From: Pseudomonadota bacterium
Lineage (GTDB): Bacteria; Pseudomonadota; Gammaproteobacteria; Burkholderiales; Sulfuricellaceae
Length of the DNA: 64,000 nucleotides
Reading direction: 5' to 3'
Assembly (NCBI GenBank): GCA_021801705.1
Contig: JAJYXP010000009.1
Span: forward strand, 1 to 64,000
Every line of letters starts with the position of its first letter. The first letter of the stretch is position 1. Positions 1 to 7,526 of the stretch are shown piece after piece. Both the position numbers and the translations under genes were made by a program. The notes beneath the pieces were generated by a model, which was not told where the DNA came from, did not search any database, and saw nothing but the letters and a program-made list of their open reading frames with translations.

Positions 1-143
1 TTGCGGATATCCGCCTGGCACTGGGTCAAAGTCAGCCGCTGGGTAACGCACGGTTCATGGATACGATAGAGCAAATGACAGGGCAGCGACGCGAAGCGAA
101 GCCGCGCGGAAGGCCCAGAATGCAAAGACCGGAGAGTGGATAG
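1..143 (+). CDS. REP-associated tyrosine transposase (RayT), C-terminal fragment
   Basis: An open frame enters from the left edge (codons in phase with base 3) and stops at TAG 141-143. It ends with the pattern PLGNARF, IEQMTG and KPRGRPR, which from memory is the C-terminal signature of RayT/TnpA-REP proteins. These are Y1-type HUH transposases that act on short REP hairpins. The catalytic HUH and Tyr motifs lie outside the window. The call fits the REP-like hairpins at 2501-2555 and 33331-33390. Only about 46 codons are visible, so the function is inferred from the tail motif alone. Confidence 0.62.
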   Translation, partial: ADIRLALGQSQPLGNARFMDTIEQMTGQRREAKPRGRPRMQRPESG

Positions 144-158
144 TTAAAGTGAGCCTGG

Positions 159-189
159 CCCCTTTTCTTTTTGCCCCTTTTCTTTTTTG
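159..189. repeat. C/T-rich tandem duplication
   Basis: Two adjacent copies of a 15-16 bp unit, CCCCTTTTCTTTTTG, lie between the transposase tail and the methyltransferase gene. The second copy has one extra T. It may be slippage-prone. No function is evident. Confidence 0.7.
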
Positions 190-312
190 CCGCCGGAGGT
201 GGACTGGTGACCAAAGCCCGCAAACACTCCGTGGCAGAAATCCTGGGATCGCCTGGACAAGCTGGTGACGGCCAAGGGTTTCATGATTAAAACAAGCAAA
301 GGAAAGTTCGAC

Positions 313-1059
313 ATGACCACCTCATCAACCCGCAGCAAACCCGCATCCATGAAGATTGCCGATCCCGTCGCGACACGGGTCTGCGACGAACGGGAAGTAT
401 ACGAGACAATCCTGCCGCTGCAGGGCGCCCATATCCTGGAACTGGGCTGCGGCAAGGCAGACAAGACCCGCGCCATCGCCCAAGGCGGAAAAGTTGCAGC
501 CATCACCGCCCTGGAAGTGGACCAGATCCAGCACGCCAAGAATCTGCAAATCGGCGACCTGCCCAACGTCACCTTCCGCGCCGGCGGCGCGGAGGCCATC
601 CCCGCCCCGGACGGGCAGTTCGATATCGTGCTCATGTTCAAATCCATGCACCATGTGCCCCTGGACAAGATGGACCAGGCCCTGGGAGAAATCCGCCGCG
701 TTCTGAAGCCCGGCGGCGTGGCCTATATCTCCGAGCCGGTTTTTGCCGGCGACTTCAACGAAATCCTGCGCCTTTTCAATGACGAACAGCGGGTGCGCGA
801 AGCGGCCTTCGCCGCCGTGCAGCGGGCCGTATCAGAAGGCCTGTTCGAACTGGTGGAGGAAAAATTCTTCAGTACCCCGTCCCATTTCGACGGCTTCGAG
901 CAGTTCGAACAGCAAATCCTCCAGGTAACCCACACCAACCACCAGTTGAGCCCCGAGCTGTATCGGGAAGTGAAGGAAAAATTCATGGTTCACGTGCAGC
1001 CCCAGGGAGCGGATTTTCAGATGCCGATCCGCGTCGATTTGTTGCGCAAGACCGCATAG
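313..1059 (+). CDS. class I SAM-dependent methyltransferase
   Basis: The 248-residue product has a Rossmann-type methyltransferase core. Motif I is ILELGCGKAD, followed by an acidic ALEVDQ loop, an FDIVLMFKSMHHV motif and RRVLKPGG, the usual Methyltransf_11 layout. The frame is open from GTG 265 with another ATG at 283. ATG 313 is chosen because AAAGGAAAG lies about 6 bases before it. The long C-terminal region after the core may bind the substrate, which cannot be told from sequence. It stands alone between the transposase remnant and a 290-bp stretch (1060-1347) where I see no gene. A ubiquinone/menaquinone-type or small-molecule methyltransferase are both possible. Confidence 0.88.
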   Translation: MTTSSTRSKPASMKIADPVATRVCDEREVYETILPLQGAHILELGCGKADKTRAIAQGGKVAAITALEVDQIQHAKNLQIGDLPNVTFRAGGAEAIPAPDGQFDIVLMFKSMHHVPLDKMDQALGEIRRVLKPGGVAYISEPVFAGDFNEILRLFNDEQRVREAAFAAVQRAVSEGLFELVEEKFFSTPSHFDGFEQFEQQILQVTHTNHQLSPELYREVKEKFMVHVQPQGADFQMPIRVDLLRKTA

Positions 1060-1347
1060 GCCGGACAAAAACCTTGCCCGGGCAAATCCGGCAGATGCCT
1101 GGAGAACTCCGCCCGGCACCGGCATGACAAAGGTGGCCGAGCCAAAAAAATGGACTCCGGACGCCCAGCTACCCATAAGGTGGCTGTTCAAGGCGCATCG
1201 GAGCCAAGGCACCCTTAAAGAGATTCGCGAAGCGACGAACAAAGCGCGGGCTGGAATCTGACCGGTTCATGGAGCGCGTCGCTGTAGCTGCAACCCGGCG
1301 CCATGCGCGCCTTTTGAGCTTTCCGGCCAAAAAAACCGGGGGCATCC

Positions 1348-1893
1348 TTATCCGGGGTAATGGTGCTTGCCGACGCTGACCCGCTTCGCCTGCAATCCCT
1401 CCCCTGCCGCCTCCTCGAGGAATTGGACTTCGCTGCCGACTTCCAGTTTGTCAAAATCGGGATGCGCCACGTTGTCGCGATTGAAATAAAACTCCCGGCC
1501 GTCCGGTGTTTCGATGAAGCCAAAACCATCCTGGAATATTCTGGCAACATATCCGTGCAGTTCGCCTTCATGGATCTTGATATCGCCGCGCTGGCGCCGC
1601 CCATAATCCTCCAACTGGCGCTTTGCGGCATCGAATGCATCCCGCAGCGCCACATAGAGATCTTCATGCATATCGCGATTGACCACCAACTCGCTGCCGG
1701 GTACGGTGATATCCAGCCGTACGTTGAAGAGCTTGCCCTGATGCTTGTGCTTTCCTGCAATTTCCACCGTGGCCTTGCAGCCGATGATGTGGGAATAGAA
1801 CGACTCCAGCTTTTCCACTTTCTCCCTGATGTGTGCATCCACTGCATCGGAAGGGGGCATGTCACGAAAAACGATTTGGAGTGAGCGTTGCAT
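1348..1893 (-). CDS. ribosome hibernation factor (HPF/RaiA-like) with C-terminal cold-shock domain
   Basis: The 181-residue protein combines two modules. Residues about 1-110 resemble HPF/RaiA ribosome-associated inhibitors: RSLQIVFRDM start, VEKLESFYSHI helix, and GKLFNVRLDI followed by DLYVALRDAFDAAKRQLEDY. Residues about 117-175 are a cold-shock/S1-like OB fold with GYVARIFQDGFGFI and REFYFNRDNV, matching RNP1/RNP2-type motifs. It probably binds the 30S subunit or RNA during stress or stationary phase. ATG 1893 follows AGGAGG 6 bases upstream. The frame upstream of it (to 1932) overlaps the end of the CBS gene and is rejected. The CBS gene ends 17 bases upstream on the same strand, so the two are probably co-transcribed. 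Confidence 0.9.
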   Translation of the reverse strand: MQRSLQIVFRDMPPSDAVDAHIREKVEKLESFYSHIIGCKATVEIAGKHKHQGKLFNVRLDITVPGSELVVNRDMHEDLYVALRDAFDAAKRQLEDYGRRQRGDIKIHEGELHGYVARIFQDGFGFIETPDGREFYFNRDNVAHPDFDKLEVGSEVQFLEEAAGEGLQAKRVSVGKHHYPG

Positions 1894-1909
1894 TTCAATA
1901 CCTCCTTGA

Positions 1910-2359
1910 TTAAATTCTGGTCTTGGCCTCATGCTCCTGTTCGCGCGGGGCGACCTTGGCCAGTTCCGTCATTTCCTCGGCCAGAAGGTCGAGTATGTCT
2001 TCCGCCGACACAATGCCTTCAAGCCCCCCTTCCTGGTTAACAACCGGAATACGGCGTATTCCCTTGGCGCGCATGAGCCTTATCGTTTCGAATACACCTT
2101 CTTTTTCCTGCACGCTGACCAGTTGCGGGCTCATGATGTCACCCACGCTGAACTCATTGAAATCCAGGGATTTGGCAATAATCTGGATGACCATATCGCG
2201 ATCGGTCACAATGCCGACCGGCATCCGCTTACCGTCAACCTCATCCACGACCACAAGATCGCCCACATGAAATTGGCGCATAAGTTGCGCCGCTTCGGGG
2301 ATGCTCATCTTTTTCGTGGCAAACACTACATCCCGGTTGCAAAATTCACCGATAGGCAT
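1910..2359 (-). CDS. two-CBS-domain protein
   Basis: The 149-residue cytoplasmic protein consists essentially of a pair of CBS domains. The first includes MSIPEAAQLMRQFHVGDLVVVDE and GIVTDRDMVIQII; the second includes MSPQLVSVQEKEGVFETIRLMRAKGIRRIPVV, then GIVSAEDILDLLAEEM. Bateman modules of this kind sense adenine nucleotides such as AMP or ATP. No catalytic domain is fused, so it is a stand-alone regulator. It is followed 17 bases later by the HPF/cold-shock gene, which suggests a shared energy- or stress-status role. The start ATG at 2359 is the first in the frame, and the N-terminus is complete for the family. Confidence 0.9.
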   Translation of the reverse strand: MPIGEFCNRDVVFATKKMSIPEAAQLMRQFHVGDLVVVDEVDGKRMPVGIVTDRDMVIQIIAKSLDFNEFSVGDIMSPQLVSVQEKEGVFETIRLMRAKGIRRIPVVNQEGGLEGIVSAEDILDLLAEEMTELAKVAPREQEHEAKTRI

Positions 2360-2500
2360 GGCGTTTTCCCCCTACTGGTTAAGAACAGATTCGGCTGGAT
2401 AGGGCACGGACATTCATTAATTTCAGTATAGGATATTTGGTGGGCTATGAAATCCAGTATCTCTTCGAAGTCGTTTTAAAAAATCACGCACCCCCCTTGT

Positions 2501-2555
2501 AGGAGCGCCCCCCTGGCCGCGATTCAATATATTTCGCGGCCAGGGGGCCGCTCCT
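2501..2555. repeat. REP-like hairpin (AGGAGC family)
   Basis: Arms of about 22 bases, starting AGGAGCG and ending CGCTCCT, pair across an 11-base loop with few mismatches. The same AGGAGCG end and layout recur at 33331-33390. Extragenic hairpins of this design are the usual substrates or relics of RayT transposases. The hairpin lies upstream of the CBS gene and downstream of the MBL hydrolase gene, so it may also act as a terminator for the latter. Confidence 0.8.
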
Positions 2556-2601
2556 GCCCCTACCGGATATTTTGCAACTATCTGAAATTGTTAAACAGCT
2601 T

Positions 2602-3567
2602 CTAAACTTTATCCAGCCACACCTCCAACCCCTGGGCATTAAGCTCGATATCGTTCGCCAGCAGCGCGACCGCCTCGTTTCTCGCCAGCTTGCAGCCGTG
2701 GGCGGCGAGGCGCTCCAGCAGATAGTTCTCCAGTTTTCCCGCCAGCAAGCGGTGACGTGCCTCACCCGCATCGCGCACATCTTCGGCAAGGCTCACGAAA
2801 TCATCCAGCAAACGGTGCAGGTCATCGGCCAGGCGCTGCAACCGGGTCACTCTGCCATAGTGGGTGAGGTAGGCGGCCCGTGGCTGGTGGGACATGATCA
2901 GGTCGATGGATGCATGCGCGGCCTCGGGCTCGAACTGCACCGGAGTGGTGGCGGGCAGGATGAACTCCCGCCCGTCCACATCGAACTCACGGTAGGAAAG
3001 CCCGAAGGTATCGCCGGTAAAGAAAGAACGGCTTTTCTCATCGAAGATGCTGAAATGATGGCGGGCATGGCCCGGCGTATCGAGGAACAGCAGGGTCCGG
3101 CCATGCAGTTGCAGCGTGAATTCGTGCGGCGCCTCGATGACACGTTGCGCCGGGACAGGCACAATCTCCCCGTATGCCAGCCTGAATTTTTCCTCTCCGT
3201 ACACCGCAATCGAGCCTGCCACCAGCTTCGCGGGATCGATCATGTGGCGCGCCCCGCGTGGATGGACCGCCAGCCTGGCATTCGGGAACAGGCGCATCAT
3301 CTCGCCCGCGCCGCCCGCATGGTCGAGGTGCACATGGGTGACGATCACATAGTCGATATCTTCCGGACGCATGTTTTTCCGGCGCAGCACTTCCAGCACG
3401 CCCGGCACCGAGAAATTCGTCCCGGTATCGATAATGGCCGCCCTGCCCCCCTCGGCCAAAAGGTGTATGGCCGCCAAACCGGGGCGGACATATAGCGCGT
3501 CGATGGTGGTGATCCCATCCTCGAAATCCTGGAAATCTGCGGTCATAACGCTCAACCTCTCATCCAA
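2602..3567 (-). CDS. MBL-fold metallo-hydrolase
   Basis: The 321-residue protein has the metallo-beta-lactamase core. The metal motif HVHLDHAGG, the downstream DTPGHARHHFSIF with its His ligand, and FFTGDTFG with the bridging Asp are all present. A C-terminal helical part contains the LTHYGRVTRLQRLADDLH stretch. It resembles stand-alone MBL hydrolases of glyoxalase II or quorum-quenching type, but the substrate cannot be assigned. ATG 3567 starts just before the N-terminal strand. It is divergent from the fumarase gene at 3614, and the 46-bp gap must hold both promoters. Confidence 0.88.
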   Translation of the reverse strand: MDERLSVMTADFQDFEDGITTIDALYVRPGLAAIHLLAEGGRAAIIDTGTNFSVPGVLEVLRRKNMRPEDIDYVIVTHVHLDHAGGAGEMMRLFPNARLAVHPRGARHMIDPAKLVAGSIAVYGEEKFRLAYGEIVPVPAQRVIEAPHEFTLQLHGRTLLFLDTPGHARHHFSIFDEKSRSFFTGDTFGLSYREFDVDGREFILPATTPVQFEPEAAHASIDLIMSHQPRAAYLTHYGRVTRLQRLADDLHRLLDDFVSLAEDVRDAGEARHRLLAGKLENYLLERLAAHGCKLARNEAVALLANDIELNAQGLEVWLDKV

Positions 3568-3613
3568 TCAGCAATTAACGGTACAATCCTGTTATCCAGT
3601 GAGTAAAAATACC

Positions 3614-5140
3614 ATGACAGCCATCCGCCAAGAAGACTTTATTGCCAGCGTCGCCGACGCGCTGCAATACATTTCCTACTACCACCCCATCGACTACATC
3701 AAGGCGCTGGGCGAGGCCTATGAGCGCGAACAATCGCCTGCCGCCAAAGACGCCATTGCCCAGATCCTCACCAACTCGCGCATGAGCGCGCAAGGACACC
3801 GCCCCATCTGCCAGGATACCGGCATCGTGGTGGCCTTTCTCAAGGTGGGCATGGAGGTGCGATGGGAATCCGGGCTCAGCCTCGCCGACATGGTCAACGA
3901 AGGCGTGCGCCGCGCCTACACCGACCCGGACAACGTGCTGCGCGCCTCGGTGCTGGCCGACCCGGCCGGCAGCAGAAAGAACACCGGCGACAATACCCCG
4001 GCGGTGATCCATTACGAGATCGTTCCCGGAGACAAGGTGGAAGTCACCCTCGCGGCCAAGGGCGGCGGCTCGGAAAACAAGGCAAAATTCGTCGTCCTCA
4101 ACCCATCGGACAGCATCGTCGACTGGGTGCTGAAAACCGTCCCCACCATGGGGGCCGGCTGGTGTCCGCCGGGGATGCTCGGCCTGGGGCTGGGCGGCAC
4201 GGCCGAAAAAGCCATGCTGCTTGCCAAGGAGGCCCTGATGGAGCCGGTCGATATCCACGAACTGCAAGCGCGCGGGCCGAAAAACCGGGTGGAAGAGCTG
4301 CGGCTTGAGTTGTACGAGAAGGTCAATGCGCTGGGCATCGGCGCACAGGGCCTGGGCGGCCTCACCACCGTGGTGGACGTCAAGATCAGGGACTACCCGA
4401 CTCACGCCGCCGGCCTGCCTGTGGCGATGATCCCCAACTGCGCCGCCACCCGCCATATTCACTTCACCCTCGACGGCAGCGGTCCGGCCGTGCTCGTTCC
4501 GCCCGACCTCAACGACTGGCCGAAAGTGGATTGGCACCCTGCCCCCGACGCGCGCCGCGTCAGCCTCGACACCGTCACGCGGGAAGAGCTTGCTTCGTGG
4601 CGCCCGGGCGAGACCCTGCTCCTGTCCGGCAAACTGCTCACCGGGCGCGACGCCGCCCACAAGCGCATCGCCGACCTGTTCGCCAAGGGGGAAAAACTGC
4701 CTGAAGGCGTGGACTTCACCAACCGCTTCATCTACTACGTCGGCCCCGTCGACCCGGTGCGCGACGAAGTGGTCGGCCCGGCCGGCCCCACTACCGCGAC
4801 ACGAATGGACAAGTTCACCGACATGATGCTGGATAAAACCGGCCTGATCGGCATGATAGGCAAAGCCGAGCGCGGCCCCGCAGCCATCGAAAGTATCCGG
4901 AAGCACAAGGCGGTTTACCTGATGGCGGTAGGCGGTGCGGCCTACCTGGTTGCCAAGGCGATCAAGGCATCCAGGGTGCTGGCCTTCGCCGATTTGGGCA
5001 TGGAAGCGATCTACGAATTCGAGGTCAAGGACATGCCGGTCATCGTGGCGGTAGACGCCAACGGCACGTCGGTGCATGAAACCGGACCGGCGGAGTGGCG
5101 CATGAAAATCGGCAAGATTCCAGTAGCAAAACATGATTAA
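3614..5140 (+). CDS. fumA: class I fumarate hydratase, [4Fe-4S]-dependent
   Basis: The 508-residue enzyme converts fumarate and L-malate in the TCA cycle. Cluster-ligand cysteines typical of class I fumarases are visible: Cys66 in ICQDTGI, Cys184 in GWCPPGM and Cys276 in NCAATRH. The C-terminal beta-type domain contains DAAHKRI and GPAGPTTATRMDKF. The open frame extends upstream to 3371, but that part is antisense to the MBL gene. ATG 3614 is the start that matches the family N-terminus (TAIRQEDFIASVADALQYI). Its stop TAA merges with the beginning of a dispersed repeat. Length is normal for the single-chain enzyme. Confidence 0.95.
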   Translation: MTAIRQEDFIASVADALQYISYYHPIDYIKALGEAYEREQSPAAKDAIAQILTNSRMSAQGHRPICQDTGIVVAFLKVGMEVRWESGLSLADMVNEGVRRAYTDPDNVLRASVLADPAGSRKNTGDNTPAVIHYEIVPGDKVEVTLAAKGGGSENKAKFVVLNPSDSIVDWVLKTVPTMGAGWCPPGMLGLGLGGTAEKAMLLAKEALMEPVDIHELQARGPKNRVEELRLELYEKVNALGIGAQGLGGLTTVVDVKIRDYPTHAAGLPVAMIPNCAATRHIHFTLDGSGPAVLVPPDLNDWPKVDWHPAPDARRVSLDTVTREELASWRPGETLLLSGKLLTGRDAAHKRIADLFAKGEKLPEGVDFTNRFIYYVGPVDPVRDEVVGPAGPTTATRMDKFTDMMLDKTGLIGMIGKAERGPAAIESIRKHKAVYLMAVGGAAYLVAKAIKASRVLAFADLGMEAIYEFEVKDMPVIVAVDANGTSVHETGPAEWRMKIGKIPVAKHD

Positions 5141-5173
5141 CCGCTAGGGACGCAAAGGTGCGCGAAGGAAGGA

Positions 5174-5339
5174 CTAGTGTCTAATTGCACAAGTCTTGCT
5201 ATATTCGGCCGGTCTTTGACGCGGCTGGCTTTGTCGCCAATCCTCGCCATAGAACGGCTATGGCTGCGGTTGCCTTCGCGCCATCCGCGCCAAATCCTCG
5301 GCCTCGATATTGACGCAGACTTATGCAATTAGGCACTAG
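5174..5339. mobile_element. MITE-like element with 19-bp TIRs, flanked by CTAG
   Basis: CTAG followed by TGTCTAATTGCACAAGTCT at the left (5174-5196) pairs, with two mismatches, with AGACTTATGCAATTAGGCA followed by CTAG at the right (5317-5339). The 166-bp interior encodes nothing recognisable. CTAG at both ends looks like a 4-bp target duplication. No transposase is in the element, so it would need one in trans. Confidence 0.72.
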
Positions 5340-5480
5340 TAGTCAGTCACGGTGAAAAGCATGGATGAGTTGAACCGTCACACCGGCGAAAGCCGGTGTC
5401 CAGGTTGTTGATTTTTCTGGATTCCGGCTTTCGCCGGAATGACGAGATTGTCCACCGGTTTCAATATGACTGACTACTAG
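5336..5480. mobile_element. 145-bp MITE-like element, copy 1 (TAGTCAGTCA ends, CTAG flanks)
   Basis: The element runs from CTAG-TAGTCAGTCA to TGACTGACTA-CTAG. By eye it is identical over its whole length to 53747-53891. The interior holds two GC-rich hairpins, CACCGGCGAAAGCCGGTG and ATTCCGGCTTTCGCCGGAAT, and no ORF. It shares its left CTAG with the right end of the element at 5174-5339, so one probably landed at the border of the other. Confidence 0.82.
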
Positions 5481-5524
5481 AATGCTTTTCCTTTGCGTTA
5501 CCTTGCGTCCATTGCGGTAAAAAA

Positions 5525-6427
5525 ATGCTTGAACCCGCCATCAAAACCACCCTCACCCTGCCGACGCAGGAGGTCTATTACCGCCTCTACCGCTTCGACA
5601 GCGCCCCGCCGCGCCGCCTGCTGCTGCTCCACGGCGGCGGCGTGGCGGGCAGGATCACTTGGGGCGGCATCCTGCCCCATCTCAGGCACTGGAACGAAGT
5701 CCTGGTGCCCGACCTGCGCGGCACCGGCAAGACCCGCTACCCCGGCCACCACGACCACAGCTTCGAAGCCGAGGAGGTAGTAGCCGACCTCACCGCCCTG
5801 CTCGATCACCTGGGATGGGACAAATTCGACCTTGGCGGCTATTCTTACGGCGGGATGATAGCCATGCTGCTCAAGGCCGCCCGCCCGGCAGCGGTGGAAA
5901 AAACCTACCTGCTCGAACCCGCCCTGCTGGGAAAACTGAATGACGAGGAGTCGATCCGTGCGCGCGCACTGATCCTGCACGCCGCCAAGCGCCTGCGCAA
6001 CCTGGAAAACGTGGAGGAAGGGCTGCAGCTTTTCCTCGACGCCGTCGCCCCCAACCGCACCCGCGGATCGAAGAACGAGGAAATCATCCGCAGCCGCTTG
6101 TCCCACCGTCCGGCGGGACTGGCCTGCGCCATAGAGTGCGTTTCCCACGCCGCCCATCGCCTCGACCGCGCAGCCCTGATCGCCGCCCAGGCCAAGGTCA
6201 GCAGCTTTATCGGCGGGCGCTCCCATCCCGAGGTATATCGCCGCTGCCAGGAAATCGCGGAGGGGAAGAATGACTGGACCTGCCACCTGATTCAGGGTGC
6301 CGACCACGCCCTGCCGTTCCAGAAGCCGGAACTGATTGCTGAACTGATGAATGGCGATCTGGAAAAACTCCAGGCCATCAACGCCGCCATGGAACTGCTG
6401 GATCCGCGCCAAGAGCCGAAAATGTAG
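5525..6427 (+). CDS. alpha/beta hydrolase
   Basis: The 300-residue protein shows the hydrolase fold. LLLLHGGGVAG gives the oxyanion region, LVPDLRGTGKTRYPG is the strand-loop before the nucleophile elbow, and GGYSYGGMIA carries the Ser nucleophile. The late DHALPFQKPEL holds the likely catalytic His. No signal peptide is seen, so it is cytoplasmic. Substrate is unknown; esterase, lactonase or haloperoxidase-like are all possible. The start codon follows directly on the A-rich end of a dispersed repeat and lacks a clear Shine-Dalgarno sequence, so the native leader may have been replaced by the repeat. Confidence 0.88.
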   Translation: MLEPAIKTTLTLPTQEVYYRLYRFDSAPPRRLLLLHGGGVAGRITWGGILPHLRHWNEVLVPDLRGTGKTRYPGHHDHSFEAEEVVADLTALLDHLGWDKFDLGGYSYGGMIAMLLKAARPAAVEKTYLLEPALLGKLNDEESIRARALILHAAKRLRNLENVEEGLQLFLDAVAPNRTRGSKNEEIIRSRLSHRPAGLACAIECVSHAAHRLDRAALIAAQAKVSSFIGGRSHPEVYRRCQEIAEGKNDWTCHLIQGADHALPFQKPELIAELMNGDLEKLQAINAAMELLDPRQEPKM

Positions 6428-6456
6428 CCCGGATTCAGCGCAGCGGAATCCGGGCT
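6426..6456. repeat. AGCCCGGATT hairpin at the 3' end of the hydrolase gene
   Basis: AGCCCGGATT and AATCCGGGCT form perfect 10-bp arms around an 11-base loop. The first arm overlaps the hydrolase stop codon. Similar hairpins are common dispersed repeats in proteobacteria. It could serve as a terminator, though no T run follows. The remaining 230 bp before the next gene show nothing recognisable apart from AT-rich DNA suited to a promoter. Confidence 0.7.
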
Positions 6457-6687
6457 GCTTGCCAATAGACAATCCGGGTTAAAAAAGTGGGGTTTAGCCA
6501 GTAACTGGAAACAAGGAAAGATTTGTGTCACGATGTATATTGATCTGCTTTCCTGGTTATCGTGTGTTTGCCGGATCGTCGGCTTCACGCCGGTCAGTAG
6601 GCCGTATTCCTTCATAATTTCGATGCGTTACGATGTAAACAGGGATTCTTCAGAATTCCGAAACTTTAGTTAATGAAAGGGAAAAAC

Positions 6688-7449
6688 ATGAAAACATTGA
6701 AAATCAGCCTTGCCATTCTGTTAGCCGGCGTTATTTCCCACTCCACCGTGTGGGCCGAGACGCTGGAGATTTCCGGCGGCACCACGCCACATAAGGAAGT
6801 CATCGAACCCAAACTCGATGCCATCAAGCAAGCAACCGGAGTGGACATCAAATTTAACGGCATCGGCACGGGCAATGGCATGGTCGCCCTGATCGAAGGC
6901 AAGGTTCCGGTGGCGGCTGTCGGCGATACGCTGGAGGGATCGGTGGAGGCCGCCAAGAAGGCTGCCAAGTCGCAGAATGTAGCCCTCAAGGTGCCGGGAA
7001 ATCTTGTTTTCACTGAAGTCGGCAAGGACGAGTTGGTGGTGGTTGTCAACAAGAGCAATCCCGTCACCGCCCTGAGCAAGGCGCAACTGACGGATATCAA
7101 CACCGGCAAGATCACCAACTGGAAAGGCGTGGGTGGCCCGGACTTGCCAATCAAGGTATTCGTTACCAAGCCCGGCCTTGCCCCCGGATTGTTCTTCCAG
7201 ACAGTCATCATGGATGGCGCACCCTATGTGGAGAGCGCCACCCCGGTGCAATCGCCCAGGGAAATCATCACCTGGGTATCCCGCACTCCTGGCGGCATCG
7301 GCGCTGCCGCCGACGTACATATGAAAGCCAGCCCGGGTGACGCAAAACAAATAAAGGCACCGAAAATGGTACGTCCCATGGCACTGGTTACCGTCGGCGA
7401 ACCTACTGGCGCAGCCAAGAAAGTGATTGATTTCCTAAAGAAAAAATAG
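6688..7449 (+). CDS. periplasmic phosphate-type substrate-binding protein
   Basis: The 253-residue product has a Sec signal peptide (KTLKISLAILLAGVIS, cleavage after VWA). The mature part is a PBP-like fold: LEISGGTTPHKEVIEP at the N-terminus, a GTGNGMVALIEG loop like that of PstS-family proteins, and KITNWKGVGG in the middle. At 253 residues it is shorter than classical PstS, and the ligand may not be phosphate. ATG 6688 is preferred over 6673 because AAAGGGA precedes it and the signal peptide then starts cleanly. No transporter permease is nearby. A chemoreceptor gene follows after 77 bp, suggesting the pair may act in ligand sensing. Confidence 0.85.
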   Translation: MKTLKISLAILLAGVISHSTVWAETLEISGGTTPHKEVIEPKLDAIKQATGVDIKFNGIGTGNGMVALIEGKVPVAAVGDTLEGSVEAAKKAAKSQNVALKVPGNLVFTEVGKDELVVVVNKSNPVTALSKAQLTDINTGKITNWKGVGGPDLPIKVFVTKPGLAPGLFFQTVIMDGAPYVESATPVQSPREIITWVSRTPGGIGAAADVHMKASPGDAKQIKAPKMVRPMALVTVGEPTGAAKKVIDFLKKK

Positions 7450-7526
7450 GATGTTCGCGGGGCGATGCGCAACGTGTTGCATCGCCCCCAGACAGGAAAA
7501 TGAAAATCATGGGGGAGACTTAAAAC

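Larger units (their letters stand above)
5138..5523. repeat. AACCGC/GCGGTAA-type inverted repeat, split by two nested elements
   Basis: The outer halves TTAACCGCTAGGGACGCAAAG (from 5138) and the segment ending TTGCGGTAA (to about 5520) pair with each other. They match intact copies at 29976-30063 and 57928-58052. Here the halves are separated by about 307 bp consisting of two CTAG-bounded elements (5174-5339 and 5336-5480). The left end overlaps the fumA stop region and the right end touches the start codon of the next gene. Confidence 0.75.

Noticed and set aside
1060-1347. Possible tRNA or small RNA in the gap after the methyltransferase
   Set aside because: No cloverleaf or TTCGA-type T loop with matching acceptor stem was found by eye.
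3575-5134. 519-codon open frame on the minus strand
   Set aside because: Antisense shadow of fumA without family motifs.
5525-6427. Haloalkane dehalogenase or epoxide hydrolase assignment for the alpha/beta hydrolase
   Set aside because: The nucleophile elbow is GYSYGG with Ser, not Asp, so those classes do not fit.
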